Positions 53,604 to 62,933 of a stretch of 64,000 bases of DNA are shown one piece after another; within the stretch, counting starts at the first letter, position 1; each line of letters starts with the position of its first letter. The translations under genes were made by a program, and so were the position numbers. The notes under the pieces are model-generated. The model worked only from the letters and a program-made list of their open reading frames with translations. It did not search any database and was not told the origin of the DNA. The stretch is from positions 4,408,001 to 4,472,000 of the forward strand of contig NZ_CP070490.1 of NCBI RefSeq assembly GCF_016925635.1, given 5' to 3'. This DNA is from Lysinibacillus fusiformis (lineage in GTDB: Bacteria; Bacillota; Bacilli; Bacillales_A; Planococcaceae).

Positions 53604-55049
53604 TTAAATCATAAGTTTTTCGTTTTTAAATTTATGACTAGTAGTCAAACTAACAAGCACAAAAATAATGAAGGATGCGACGATTGGTATTGTGACTGTA
53701 TGCATACCAAATACAGAAGGGTAGAATCGATCAATCATAATATACAACAGCATACCTGAAATCATCGATGCAATCGCTCCGTATTTATTCGCTTTTTTCC
53801 AATATAATCCTAAAACTACTGTCCAAATAAAGACAGCCTCTAGCCCACCGAAGGCAAATAAGTTCAACCACACTAATAAATCAGGTGGATTGAGTGCAAA
53901 GATGACAACCGCTAAGCCAATGACCGTTGTCACAATAAAGCTTGCACGTTTAATCTCTGCATCACTAGCTTTCGGCTTCATGTAATTTAAATAAATATCT
54001 TTGACAACCGTGGAACTGACAAGCATAAGTAACGCATTAACCGTTGACATTGTGGCGGCCATTGGTGCAGCTAAGACGATTCCTGCTAAAAATGGCGGTA
54101 GTACTTTTAATGTCAGAAGTGGCATTACCTTATCACCAATCTCAATGCCAGGTAAGACAGGTCGGGCTAACACACCAATTAAATGCATGCCAAACATGAT
54201 TGTCCCTATGGCAATCGTGCCAATAATGATCGCTTGATGCATACTTTTTGAATCCTTGTAGCTCATCGCACGAACGGCAATTTGCGGAAGTCCTACAACC
54301 CCTACACCGATGAGAATCCAAAATGTCGAGACATACAAAGGCGTTAAGTCTCCTTGTGCGCCAAATGGTGACACAAAGTCAGGATTTTCAGCGACCAGTG
54401 AGGCCATTATATTGTCGATGCCTCCACCTGCCACAATGGTTCCGATTAATAAAATAATCGTACCAATCACCATAATCGAACCTTGGACCGTATCCGTTAA
54501 CGCTACTGCTCGGAAACCACCGATAATGACATACACTAACACGGAAATCGCAAAAATAAACAGTGCCGCTGTGTAGCTTAAGCCAGTTAAAGACTCAATT
54601 AAGCGCGCACCCCCAACCCATTGGGCCATCATAGCCGAAAATAAAAAGACAATGATACTAATGGCTGACAAAATGACAATGACATGGCTTTTGTAGCGCT
54701 CTCGTAAAAAGTCGATTAACGTAATGGCCTGGTAACGACGAGCGATAATGGCGAATTTTTTCCCTAAAATCATGAGTACAAAATAACCTGCAGGTAGCTG
54801 AGCCATTGCCAGTAATACCCACCCTAATCCTTTTGTATAGGCCACACCCGGTCCTCCGATAAAACTACTCGCACTGCCGTATGTAGCGATCATCGTCATC
54901 GCAAGGATAAAACCACCCATTTCGCGACCACCAAGGAAATACTCCTGTAGGAATGAATTAGAAGAGCGGACATGCTTATTGGCCCAAATACCAATTCCAA
55001 ATATAATAATTAAAAATAATAGCAATGGAAATACAACTTGCCAATGCAT
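53604..55049 (-). CDS. panF: Sodium/pantothenate symporter PanF
   Basis: A 481-residue sodium:solute symporter of about 13 helices. SNSFLQEYFLGGREMGGFIL and TMIATYGSASSFIGGPGVAY are the opening; VGVVGLPQIAVRAMSYKDSK and MSTVNALLMLVSSTVVKDIY come later. The preceding gene is yhdT-like, the same pair as in E. coli, which supports pantothenate as substrate. The start overlaps the yhdT stop (TAATG). Confidence 0.88.
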   Translation of the reverse strand: MHWQVVFPLLLFLIIIFGIGIWANKHVRSSNSFLQEYFLGGREMGGFILAMTMIATYGSASSFIGGPGVAYTKGLGWVLLAMAQLPAGYFVLMILGKKFAIIARRYQAITLIDFLRERYKSHVIVILSAISIIVFLFSAMMAQWVGGARLIESLTGLSYTAALFIFAISVLVYVIIGGFRAVALTDTVQGSIMVIGTIILLIGTIVAGGGIDNIMASLVAENPDFVSPFGAQGDLTPLYVSTFWILIGVGVVGLPQIAVRAMSYKDSKSMHQAIIIGTIAIGTIMFGMHLIGVLARPVLPGIEIGDKVMPLLTLKVLPPFLAGIVLAAPMAATMSTVNALLMLVSSTVVKDIYLNYMKPKASDAEIKRASFIVTTVIGLAVVIFALNPPDLLVWLNLFAFGGLEAVFIWTVVLGLYWKKANKYGAIASMISGMLLYIMIDRFYPSVFGMHTVTIPIVASFIIFVLVSLTTSHKFKNEKLMI

Positions 55050-55312
55050 TAGCGATCCACCTCCTCATCATCAAATGGTACCTCTTTGAAAAAGAGTTTC
55101 ATCACAATCCAGATAAGAAGGATCATAAAGCCTGTCCCTGCGATACAGCTATAGAAAAACCAAGCTGGAAAACCAAAGACATACGTATAATTTCTTGGGT
55201 CCCCTGAGCCTAGTCCATAGGCAAAGCCAAACCAAATCGCAAAGTTGACAAGGACGAGTCCAATCCCGATAAGCGCCTCTCGATGCGCTATTTTAAAGCG
55301 TTGATCTTTCAT
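55049..55312 (-). CDS. yhdT: YhdT-family small membrane protein
   Basis: An 87-residue protein with two hydrophobic segments (ALIGIGLVLVNFAIWFGFAYG; GFPAWFFYSCIAGTGFMIL), the DUF997/YhdT family, always next to panF. It may assist the symporter, much as DUF485 proteins assist theirs. A typical GGGGGA site precedes ATG. Confidence 0.85.
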   Translation of the reverse strand: MKDQRFKIAHREALIGIGLVLVNFAIWFGFAYGLGSGDPRNYTYVFGFPAWFFYSCIAGTGFMILLIWIVMKLFFKEVPFDDEEVDR

Positions 55313-55539
55313 ATGTAATCCCCCCTAACCTACTCTATTTTACTGATATGTCGGTCTGATGGGAAGAGATGTGATTAAATAAGGATGAGTTATATAGAAA
55401 TGATTTTGTTATACTAAGAAAAATTTAAGATGTAAAAAAGACGGTTGATTCTGATGTTTTTCACACAAACCTAAATATCCCTCACCATTATGTAGACATC
55501 CGAATTTCGCTAAAAAAACTGATAATGGACATAAGTAAA

Positions 55540-55569
55540 AACCTTCGTCCATCTAGTTAGACGAAGGTT
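55540..55569 (-). terminator. Terminator of the 55.6-64 kb operon
   Basis: AACCTTCGTC (55540-55549) pairs perfectly with GACGAAGGTT (55560-55569), with TTTTACTTATG following on the minus strand. It lies just after the stop of the SDR-like gene. Confidence 0.7.
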
Positions 55570-55575
55570 AGGTAG

Positions 55576-56130
55576 TTATAGCAGTCGCTTTTCCCACGGT
55601 TGTAGCGTGCCAACGATATGAACAGGCAGATCATGTTGAATAGCAGCAACGACACCTTGCGATATTTCTTCATGCGTAAGCCATCTCGAATGACCTTTTT
55701 CCATCATAAAACCTAGCTGGATTTGCCTGTATTGCGTACGATCAAGCAGCTTCAATTTCTCTTGGACTTCACTTACATTTACCTTACTCCCCAACACATG
55801 AAACAGTTTCCATTTTCCGCTATTCCAATTGGAAATTACACTGGATATGTTCTCTAGTGTCGTGTCAGCATAGGAATGAATCCACGCAATGACCAATTCA
55901 ATGGGTCCATTATGCGCGATCGTTTCTTCTAGTTTCTCTTTTAATAAGGTGATATCACAATAATCAACTAAAATCGGTGTTAGAAGAGAAGGTTTGGTTG
56001 TTCTATTTCGCAAGTTTTCCATTCGATAGGCACTACGTCCAATTATTGACACATGATAGCCTTTATTCACTAACCAAAGAGATGTGTCAGCTAACATCCC
56101 TGTTCCACCAATCACTAATGCGTGGGCCAT
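55576..56130 (-). CDS. Short Rossmann-fold protein (SDR-like)
   Basis: A 184-residue NAD(P)-binding protein: ALVIGGTGMLADTSLWLVNK (the GGTGML loop) and VSIIGRSAYRMENLRN. It is too short for a full SDR and no YxxxK pair is present in the expected place; ILVDYCDITLLKEKLEETIA and VIAWIHSYADTT follow. It may be a binding or structural protein rather than a dehydrogenase. It is separated from the acyl-CoA synthetase gene by 63 bp in the same direction and may be the last gene of that operon. Confidence 0.7.
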   Translation of the reverse strand: MAHALVIGGTGMLADTSLWLVNKGYHVSIIGRSAYRMENLRNRTTKPSLLTPILVDYCDITLLKEKLEETIAHNGPIELVIAWIHSYADTTLENISSVISNWNSGKWKLFHVLGSKVNVSEVQEKLKLLDRTQYRQIQLGFMMEKGHSRWLTHEEISQGVVAAIQHDLPVHIVGTLQPWEKRLL

Positions 56131-56193
56131 TTATGTGTCCCTCTCTCATTTCTATTTAGCAAGATAAGCGTGTCTTCCTTCTCATCATCATAC

Positions 56194-57669
56194 TTAACAA
56201 GTAGATGAGTCGACAAGCCTATACAATGCCTTTTTATCGATTTTACCAACGCTTGTTTTTGGTAGTTCGTCTATGAAAATCATTTGTTTTGGAATCTTAT
56301 AACGTCCTAGTTGTTGATGACATAGCTCGTTAAGATCATCTAGTATGGAAGCTACTTGGTGAGGACAGACAATAAAAGCTGTCACGATCTCACCCCAATA
56401 GTCATCACCTACACCAATCACAGCTACCTCCTGCACATCTGGATGCCGTAATATACATTGCTCTACTTCCTGAGGATAGATATTTTCACCACCAGAGATA
56501 ATCATTTCTTTTCTTCGCCCTACGATATAAAAATCACCATCCTCATCCATCATGGCTAAATCTCCTGTTTTCAGCCAGCCGTCTTGGAGGATATTAGCGG
56601 TTTCTTGTTTGTTATTCCAGTAAAAGCGAAACATATGCTTCCCTCTTACCAATAGCTCTCCTACTTCACGGGGTGCACAGCTTTGTCCCGCAAAATTAAC
56701 AATTTTAGCTTCATTGAATTGCATGCTTTTCCCGACAGCGCCTTTTTTCGTATAGGCATGCTCTCGGGCAATGTAAAAATTATTTGGCCCTGCTTCTGTT
56801 AAGCCATATCCTTCTTTAAAAAATAATCCCTTATTATGAAAGGCATCGTAAATAGGATGAGGACATGGAGCACCACCAGATAAAAATACCTTCATCGAAG
56901 GAAATTGATTTTCCTGAAAATACTTGGTCGCAATCATCGCTTGATACATCGTTGGCACAAAAAGGGAAATGGTCGTTTGATATCGGTTCGTTGCTTGCAG
57001 TGCCTCTTCTGCATCAAACTTATCGCCAATAATGACGGTTCCTCCCGCCATAAGTAAGGGAATACATAAGGCATTCAAGCCACCAGTATGAAACATCGGC
57101 ATATAATTTAATGTGCGATCTTGAGCATGTAAACCCCAGCTAATGATCGTATTCATGGCATTCCAATTGACCGACTGAAAGGATAGCACAACCCCCTTTG
57201 GACGACCTGTCGTACCTCCTGTATAAATCATTAGCCACGGATCATCCACAGCCACGTCTTGCCTACTTGGTTGTATCTCCTTCTCATGTTGGCTCACATG
57301 AAGTGAAAACATCTTTTCTAAAACTAAAGGACAATGACTATCCTCTTCGTATAATAGGATAGCAGGGGTCGCATCCGCCAAAATTTGTGTTAGCTCCTCC
57401 TTGCTTAAGCGCCAATTTAACGGCACATAAATGAGCCCACGTAGCCCACAGGCAAATAAAACAGCAAACAATTGGATATGATTTTTCGCAAAAACAGCGA
57501 CTCTACTTCCTTTTTGTAGCTGCTGACGCTCGAAAAATTGACTCCATTTGCCGATTTCCTCGGATAATTGCTGGTAGGTCCATTGTTCCTCTGACGCTAA
57601 ATTAATCAAGGCGATGTGATGAGGCGTTAATGCCGCACGTTTTAAAATCCATTCTTGCTCAACAAACAT
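56194..57669 (-). CDS. AMP-dependent acyl-CoA synthetase (class I adenylate-forming)
   Basis: Activates a carboxylic acid to its CoA thioester via an acyl adenylate. 491 residues. P-loop-like TGGTTGRPKGVVLS (150-163), GYGLTEAGPNNFY, TGDLAMMDEDGDFYIVGRRK with the hinge Asp/Arg, and the catalytic Lys in PKTSVGKIDKKAL near the end. The family covers fatty acids, aromatics and others; the pocket does not tell which. Last biosynthetic gene of the operon with a FabG-like reductase, alpha/beta hydrolase, KAS III-like enzyme and Liv transporter. GGGGGAGG precedes ATG. Confidence 0.87.
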   Translation of the reverse strand: MFVEQEWILKRAALTPHHIALINLASEEQWTYQQLSEEIGKWSQFFERQQLQKGSRVAVFAKNHIQLFAVLFACGLRGLIYVPLNWRLSKEELTQILADATPAILLYEEDSHCPLVLEKMFSLHVSQHEKEIQPSRQDVAVDDPWLMIYTGGTTGRPKGVVLSFQSVNWNAMNTIISWGLHAQDRTLNYMPMFHTGGLNALCIPLLMAGGTVIIGDKFDAEEALQATNRYQTTISLFVPTMYQAMIATKYFQENQFPSMKVFLSGGAPCPHPIYDAFHNKGLFFKEGYGLTEAGPNNFYIAREHAYTKKGAVGKSMQFNEAKIVNFAGQSCAPREVGELLVRGKHMFRFYWNNKQETANILQDGWLKTGDLAMMDEDGDFYIVGRRKEMIISGGENIYPQEVEQCILRHPDVQEVAVIGVGDDYWGEIVTAFIVCPHQVASILDDLNELCHQQLGRYKIPKQMIFIDELPKTSVGKIDKKALYRLVDSSTC

Positions 57670-57684
57670 CTTGACCTCCCCCTA

Positions 57685-58416
57685 TCACATCATAATCGCG
57701 CCATCCACATGCAGAGTATGCCCATGGACGTAGGAGGCCTCGTCAGATGCTAGAAACAAATAAGCATTGGCAATATCTCTTGGCGTCCCTAAGCGTTGTA
57801 GGGGGACGATTGAGCGCATTTGAGCCAAAATATTTTCGGGCATTTTTTTGACCATATCTGTTTCAGTAAAGCCAGGTGCCACTGCATTGACATTAATTCC
57901 CTTACGCCCTAATTCCTTCGCCCATGTTTTTGTCATACCTACAATCGCGGCTTTTGTCGCTGCATAATTGGTTTGACCAACATTGCCATAAACCCCACTA
58001 ACGGAAGATGTATTAATAATCTTGCCTCCACCAGCTGCCACCATATAGGGAATGACCTCCTGTGTACAATGAAAGACCCCTGTCAAATTGACATCTAACA
58101 CCTGCTGAAATTGGTCCTCTGTCATCTTTGTCAGCATGGCATCTCTTGTAATTCCCGCATTATTCACTAAAATATCAATGCGGCCTGCCTGTTCAATCAC
58201 TGATGTCACCAATTGTTTAACGCTCTCTCTACTTGCGACATCTACTTGTATAAACACTGCATTTTCCCCTAGTTGATGCGCTGCTAAAATGCCTGCCTTG
58301 TCATCAAAATCAGCGATAAATACCAATGCTCCTTCTTCGATAAAACGTTCTGCAGCCGCATAGCCGATGCCATTTGCAGCACCTGTAATGATTGCCACTT
58401 TATTGTTTAAACGCAT
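57685..58416 (-). CDS. FabG-like 3-oxoacyl reductase (SDR)
   Basis: A 243-residue classical SDR: TGAANGIG, LVNNAGITRDAMLTKM, the Ser of NTSSVSGVYGN and YAATKAA catalytic pair, and APGFTETDMV. This is the FabG/PhaB pattern of NADP-dependent 3-ketoacyl-CoA or -ACP reductases. The start at ATG 58416 is 8 nt after GGAGG; it overlaps the hydrolase stop by 17 bp. In this operon it would reduce a ketone made or cleaved by the KAS III-like enzyme. Confidence 0.87.
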   Translation of the reverse strand: MRLNNKVAIITGAANGIGYAAAERFIEEGALVFIADFDDKAGILAAHQLGENAVFIQVDVASRESVKQLVTSVIEQAGRIDILVNNAGITRDAMLTKMTEDQFQQVLDVNLTGVFHCTQEVIPYMVAAGGGKIINTSSVSGVYGNVGQTNYAATKAAIVGMTKTWAKELGRKGINVNAVAPGFTETDMVKKMPENILAQMRSIVPLQRLGTPRDIANAYLFLASDEASYVHGHTLHVDGAIMM

Positions 58417-59311
58417 ACTGTCTTCCTCCAATTTCTAAAAAGGCTTCAATTTCAGCTGTTAATTGTGCTAAATCATCAATCAAAGGTGAATGTCCACAAT
58501 TTTTTAAGCTTACAAACTGTGCTGTTTTGCCTAAATCATGTAGCAATTCAGCATTCATTTCTTCTGTAATCACTAAATCTCGATCCCCTCGAAGCACTAA
58601 AATTGGGAAATGGAGCATTAGGGCATCCTGTGATCCTTTGGCCACCTCGTTGTCAACAGCACTTATATTAAATGTATTGAGAGCATGATATACTTCCGCT
58701 AAATTCCGCTGTGTAAGCATATCCTCCACATATTCTTGATATTTTTCAGCCTCTGGTTGCTGATGCGTATAAATTAACGCATTCCATATAGACTGTAAGC
58801 CTTCAGCATTTTTTGACTCATAGAAGCCTTGAATCAGCTTTGTTTTCGATGTATCCACGAGTACCTCTTCATAATGATAGGCTCGCTTAAAGGTGGCTGG
58901 ATTGCCTGTTCCCAAATCCGTGTAAAATGGGTAGCCACGTGTAGAAGCAGAAGCCAGTAAAATCAGTCGTTGACAGTGACCTGGATAATCCGCCGCAAAC
59001 TGCATACAGACGGCTCCACCTGTTGACCAGCCAATCATATCAAAGCTTTGCAATTGCATGGCATCCACAAAAAGCTTGACATCATCACTAAAATCTTTAA
59101 TAGCAGTAATGGGCTTATGATAGGACGATTCGCCAAAGCCACGTAAATCTATTGCGTAAATGGTGTATTTCTCGTCTAAAGTATCCATCAGAATATCCCA
59201 ATGCTTCGAAGATGTCATATTGCCATGTACCAACACTAAAGGATGACCTCCACCTAAGCGCGTGCGATAAGCCATCGTTTCCCCATTTGCTAGTTGAATC
59301 TTTTTTACCAT
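58400..59311 (-). CDS. Alpha/beta-hydrolase (serine type)
   Basis: A 303-residue alpha/beta hydrolase: HGNMTSSKHWD (oxyanion region), nucleophile elbow GWSTGGAVC with Ser96, acid in LRGDRDLVIT (about 243-245) and His274 in NCGHSPLIDDL. This triad is like MhpC, PcaD and esterase-type enzymes that hydrolyse C-C, ester or lactone bonds. It follows the KAS III-like gene by 12 bp. Substrate not predictable. Confidence 0.87.
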   Translation of the reverse strand: MVKKIQLANGETMAYRTRLGGGHPLVLVHGNMTSSKHWDILMDTLDEKYTIYAIDLRGFGESSYHKPITAIKDFSDDVKLFVDAMQLQSFDMIGWSTGGAVCMQFAADYPGHCQRLILLASASTRGYPFYTDLGTGNPATFKRAYHYEEVLVDTSKTKLIQGFYESKNAEGLQSIWNALIYTHQQPEAEKYQEYVEDMLTQRNLAEVYHALNTFNISAVDNEVAKGSQDALMLHFPILVLRGDRDLVITEEMNAELLHDLGKTAQFVSLKNCGHSPLIDDLAQLTAEIEAFLEIGGRQYAFKQ

Positions 59312-59323
59312 GCCATTTCCCCC

Positions 59324-60328
59324 TTATCCCCAGCGTATTGTGATAGCTCCCCAAACATAGCCAATACCAGCACTAACGAGCGTCACAATATCGCCTGCTT
59401 GAATTTGATTTTGCTCCTGTGCTAGCTGTAGGGACAAAATTTGATCGATCTGACCAATATGTCCATAGTCTTGCAAATAAATAGACTGCTCCTGCTGTAA
59501 GCCAAGCTCCGCTAAAATATAATCATGTGCAGATCGTTTCATATGCAGCATCGCTAAGTAATCTAGCTGTTCCTCACTGTATCCACTTTTCGCTAAAGAA
59601 CTGCGAATGACCTTCAAAAAATTGCTTAAAGATTTTTGTTCTAGCCGCTCCTTCATCCCAATGGGGTCCATAACGTCAAGCTTATATAAATTTTCGGTTA
59701 AATGAGATGGAATTAATGGATTTTTCGTTCCTCCAACTGGTACAACTACATCCTCTGAGAAAGAACCATCCGTTATCATATCTGCCTCTAGTAGCAGATT
59801 TTTTTCATAGTTTTTTTGTACTAACATGGCGCCCCCACCTGCCGCCAAATTGTACATAAAGCGCGTGCGCGGATTGCTATAATCGATAAAATCAACATTG
59901 CGATAACCACCTGCTAAAAGAATGGTTTGTATCGTGTCATCTGAGGCCATTAAGCTTTTCGCCACTTTCAACGCCATGATTGTTGTGCCGCAGCGTAATT
60001 GCACATCAAATGCCCATGCATTAACTGCACCAAGCTCCTCCTGCATTTTAATGGAGGCTGTCCAGAGTGGATATTCCTTATGTTCCTCCCCCATATAAAT
60101 GACAACATCAATATCCTTGGGGTCTATATTTGCTTTTTGAATCGCCTCCTGTGCTGCCCAGATCCCCATTTGCACTGTATGATCATGCTTACCTGGGATT
60201 GGCTTTTCATGGATGCCCATTTTTTGACGGATAATGTCCTCAGGAATATTGGAAACAGCCGCTATGTCCTGCGATGTCATCTTCTGTTGAGGTAAATAAA
60301 TACCTGTACTAACAATACCAACTGTCAT
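59324..60328 (-). CDS. 3-oxoacyl-ACP synthase III (FabH)-like enzyme with atypical Cys-His-His site
   Basis: A 334-residue thiolase-superfamily protein of the KAS III branch. Cys113 (QLRCGTT) is the nucleophile and His262 (AMLHMKRSAHDY) the first base. Where FabH has Asn (YGNTSAAS), this protein has His290 (DYGHIGQID). The C-terminus VSAGIGYVWGAITIRWG is FabH-like. The change to His and loss of the standard HQAN motif suggest a different reaction, perhaps condensation or cleavage of an unusual acyl-CoA. It overlaps the LivM stop by 4 bp (ATGA). Confidence 0.85.
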   Translation of the reverse strand: MTVGIVSTGIYLPQQKMTSQDIAAVSNIPEDIIRQKMGIHEKPIPGKHDHTVQMGIWAAQEAIQKANIDPKDIDVVIYMGEEHKEYPLWTASIKMQEELGAVNAWAFDVQLRCGTTIMALKVAKSLMASDDTIQTILLAGGYRNVDFIDYSNPRTRFMYNLAAGGGAMLVQKNYEKNLLLEADMITDGSFSEDVVVPVGGTKNPLIPSHLTENLYKLDVMDPIGMKERLEQKSLSNFLKVIRSSLAKSGYSEEQLDYLAMLHMKRSAHDYILAELGLQQEQSIYLQDYGHIGQIDQILSLQLAQEQNQIQAGDIVTLVSAGIGYVWGAITIRWG

Positions 60329-61341
60329 TCAAATCGCTCCTTTTCCTGTGGCAGGGGACCCGTCGTTTTTCGTTGCTTTAGCCTTCCTCGCCACTTCCAA
60401 AACAGCAGTCTTAGTGAGCCGATAATACCTTTAGGGAAGAAGATAACGGCTAAAATATAAAGAATCCCAAAGAAGATAATCCAGCGTTCGAAAATAGGAT
60501 AATCTCGCGCAAGCCCAGACAGTGCATGTTGTGCATATTCGATGACTGCCGACCCTAATAACGGCCCCACTAAAGTGCCAACCCCACCGATAATCGTCAT
60601 TAACAAAGCATCCAGTGTAATATCCATTGCCATGACACTTGTGTTGACGAAACGTAATGACACTGCATATAAGGAACCTGCAAAACTTGCTACAATGCCT
60701 GCCACAACAGAGGCAATGACTTTATAGTGCAACGTATTAAAGCCTAATGATTTCGTCCGTTGTTCATTTTCACGAACGGCAATTAAAATACGACCTGTCG
60801 GCGAATTAACAAAACGGTAGAGTGCCAAAAAGATGACAACTAGGCTTGCTAGCACAAAGAAATAGAAGGTCATTCGATCTCTAAATAGATCAGGTGCTCG
60901 AAAAGTAAAGCCATCATTGCCATATGTGACAGAGCGCCACTTTTCAGCTAAGACTAAAAATAACCCCGAAAAGGCTAGCGTCAGCATTGCAAAAAAATGA
61001 CTTTTTAAGCGCAAGGTCAATAAGCCTACTAAAAAACTAATGAAGCCTGCTAGTATCATGCCAATCACGATGGACAGTACAAAGATCAAGAGTGTGTTAT
61101 CCATCTGCTTCAGCATGACCGCTGTTGTATAGGCGCCAATGCCGAAAAACATGGCGTGCCCAAAGGAGACGATGCCTGTATAACCTAGTAAAATATCATA
61201 GCTCATCGCCAATATCCCAAAAATAAAGATTTGCGTGAGTAAAATAAGTAACGTGCGTGAATCATTAACAAAAGGAAGGATAATAAAAATGGCAAGTAAC
61301 AGAAAAAATGCGATCGAGCGTAAGGTTATTTTCTTATTCAT
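60325..61341 (-). CDS. livM: Branched-chain amino acid-type ABC transporter permease LivM
   Basis: A 338-residue membrane permease of the Liv/Hut type: YDILLGYTGIVSFGHAMFFG near the N-terminus, and FNTLHYKVIASVVAGIVAS later, with LDALLMTIIGGVGTLVGPLL. Forms a dimer with LivH. Overlaps livH by 4 bp and the KAS III-like gene by 4 bp. The Liv family imports branched-chain amino acids but also aromatic acids, amides and others; here the operon context favours an organic acid. Confidence 0.87.
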   Translation of the reverse strand: MNKKITLRSIAFFLLLAIFIILPFVNDSRTLLILLTQIFIFGILAMSYDILLGYTGIVSFGHAMFFGIGAYTTAVMLKQMDNTLLIFVLSIVIGMILAGFISFLVGLLTLRLKSHFFAMLTLAFSGLFLVLAEKWRSVTYGNDGFTFRAPDLFRDRMTFYFFVLASLVVIFLALYRFVNSPTGRILIAVRENEQRTKSLGFNTLHYKVIASVVAGIVASFAGSLYAVSLRFVNTSVMAMDITLDALLMTIIGGVGTLVGPLLGSAVIEYAQHALSGLARDYPIFERWIIFFGILYILAVIFFPKGIIGSLRLLFWKWRGRLKQRKTTGPLPQEKERFE

Positions 61342-62210
61342 GATGTTCGCTCCTTTCGCATCGCAAACAGCCCCTGTGGACGGAAAATTAAAACGATGGC
61401 CATTAAAATCATATTGACCGCCAGTGACAGCACAGGGACATAATAAGCCATAAAGCTACCCGCAAGCCCTACTAAAATCGCTGCCAGCAAGGAGCCAGAA
61501 AAACTACCCATGCCGCCAATTACCACGACAATAAAGCCTAAAATAGCATATTCCATACCCATTTCCGCATAGATCACACCTGAATAGGGAGCCATCAGCA
61601 TCCCACTTAGTGCCGCCAGAGCTGCGCCGACCATAAAAACATATAAAAATACACGCTTAATATGAATACCGAGAGCCTGTGCCATTTCCTTATCCTGCAC
61701 ACCCGCACGAACGATCAAGCCAATCTTCGTGCGCTTCAGCATATATTGGAAAATACCAAAAATGATGAACCCTTTGACAATAATAAATAAACGATATTTA
61801 ATGATGATCACATCACCAATTTCCCAGCTTCCTGCTAAATAACTCGGTGTTTTCACTGCCACACCATTCGGACCAAAGACCACCTTAATAAGCTCCTGCA
61901 AAACAAGCATCAGCCCTAAGGTAATTAAAATTTGCTGAATATGATTGCCGTAAACAGGCGTAATAATAAATTTCTCTGTCAACAGTCCAAGTAACGCTCC
62001 CGTCACAATCGCACTTATAATCCCAACGATAAAACTTTCTGTCCACATATAGGTAAAGATCCCCGCATAAGCCCCCCAAACAAATAACCCACCATGCGCA
62101 AAATTCAATACATCCATTAAACCGAAAATTAACGTCAAACCAGCTGCTAGTAGAAAAATTAACATCCCCGTGGCCAAGCCATTAATGATTAAATTGACGA
62201 ATAACTCCAA
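61338..62210 (-). CDS. livH: ABC transporter permease LivH
   Basis: A 290-residue membrane permease: LTLIFGLMDVLNFAHGGLFV is the family signature, and VRAGVQDKEMAQALGIHIKR the loop for the ATPases. About eight helices. Starts with TTG at 62210, about 6 nt after GGGGTGA. Overlaps livM by 4 bp. Confidence 0.87.
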   Translation of the reverse strand: MELFVNLIINGLATGMLIFLLAAGLTLIFGLMDVLNFAHGGLFVWGAYAGIFTYMWTESFIVGIISAIVTGALLGLLTEKFIITPVYGNHIQQILITLGLMLVLQELIKVVFGPNGVAVKTPSYLAGSWEIGDVIIIKYRLFIIVKGFIIFGIFQYMLKRTKIGLIVRAGVQDKEMAQALGIHIKRVFLYVFMVGAALAALSGMLMAPYSGVIYAEMGMEYAILGFIVVVIGGMGSFSGSLLAAILVGLAGSFMAYYVPVLSLAVNMILMAIVLIFRPQGLFAMRKERTS

Positions 62211-62225
62211 TGATGGTCACCCCCT

Positions 62226-62933
62226 CTATCCAATGCCAAGATACTTACGCTTTAGTTCTTCATCATAAATCAAATCCTGCATATTGCCCGAATTTACGGT
62301 TCTGCCATCATCGATTAATGTATAGGTATCACCAATTCGACTAGCCATCATAAAGTTTTGCTCAACCAGGACAATGGACGTTTTCTTTTTCATTTCCACA
62401 ATCGCTTCCATCACTTTTTCCACAACAATAGGAGCAAGTCCCTTGGAAGGCTCATCTATCAATATTAATTGGCTATCATTGATAAAGGCTCTCGCCATGG
62501 ACAGCATTTGCTTTTGACCACCAGATAAATGCCCGCCAGCCTTTTTCCAAAATTTCTTTAAGTCAGGAAACAGCTCCAGCACATATTGCTGTCGCTCTAA
62601 TGTCGCCGTATCCTCCTTGCGCATCGCTACCTTCATATTTTCCTCTACCGTTAAATCTGCAAAAATCCCTTGATTTTCAGGCACATAGCCAATCCCTAAT
62701 TTCGCCACCTTATAGGTGGGGCTCTTTTTAATCGAATGAGAGCGAAAGGCAATGTCACCCTTTGTTGCAGGCGTTAATCCCATTATTGTTTTCAGAGTGG
62801 TCGTTTTTCCTGCGCCATTACGTCCAAGAAGTACTGTAACCTGCCCCTCCTTCGCTTCAAAATTAACGCCCTGTAATATATGATATTGGCCGATATGCGT
62901 GTGAACCTCATTTAATGTCAGTAAGGTGGTCAT
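62226..62933 (-). CDS. livF: ABC transporter ATP-binding protein LivF
   Basis: A 235-residue ATPase: Walker A LLGRNGAGKTTTLKTIMG, signature LSGGQKQMLSMARA, Walker B LILIDEPSKGLAP. The C-terminal YLGIG ending is typical. Overlaps livG by 26 bp; ribosome-binding site AGGAGGG in the livG end. Confidence 0.9.
   Translation of the reverse strand: MTTLLTLNEVHTHIGQYHILQGVNFEAKEGQVTVLLGRNGAGKTTTLKTIMGLTPATKGDIAFRSHSIKKSPTYKVAKLGIGYVPENQGIFADLTVEENMKVAMRKEDTATLERQQYVLELFPDLKKFWKKAGGHLSGGQKQMLSMARAFINDSQLILIDEPSKGLAPIVVEKVMEAIVEMKKKTSIVLVEQNFMMASRIGDTYTLIDDGRTVNSGNMQDLIYDEELKRKYLGIG

Noticed and set aside
56194-60328. The set KAS III-like, alpha/beta hydrolase, AMP ligase and SDR recalls the OleABCD olefin/beta-lactone pathway.
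   Set aside because: The hydrolase has a Ser nucleophile (GWSTGG) rather than the Asp of OleB; the SDR is a short FabG type, unlike the longer OleD; the ligase looks like a normal acyl-CoA synthetase; and the gene set includes a Liv importer. Only the protein classes agree.
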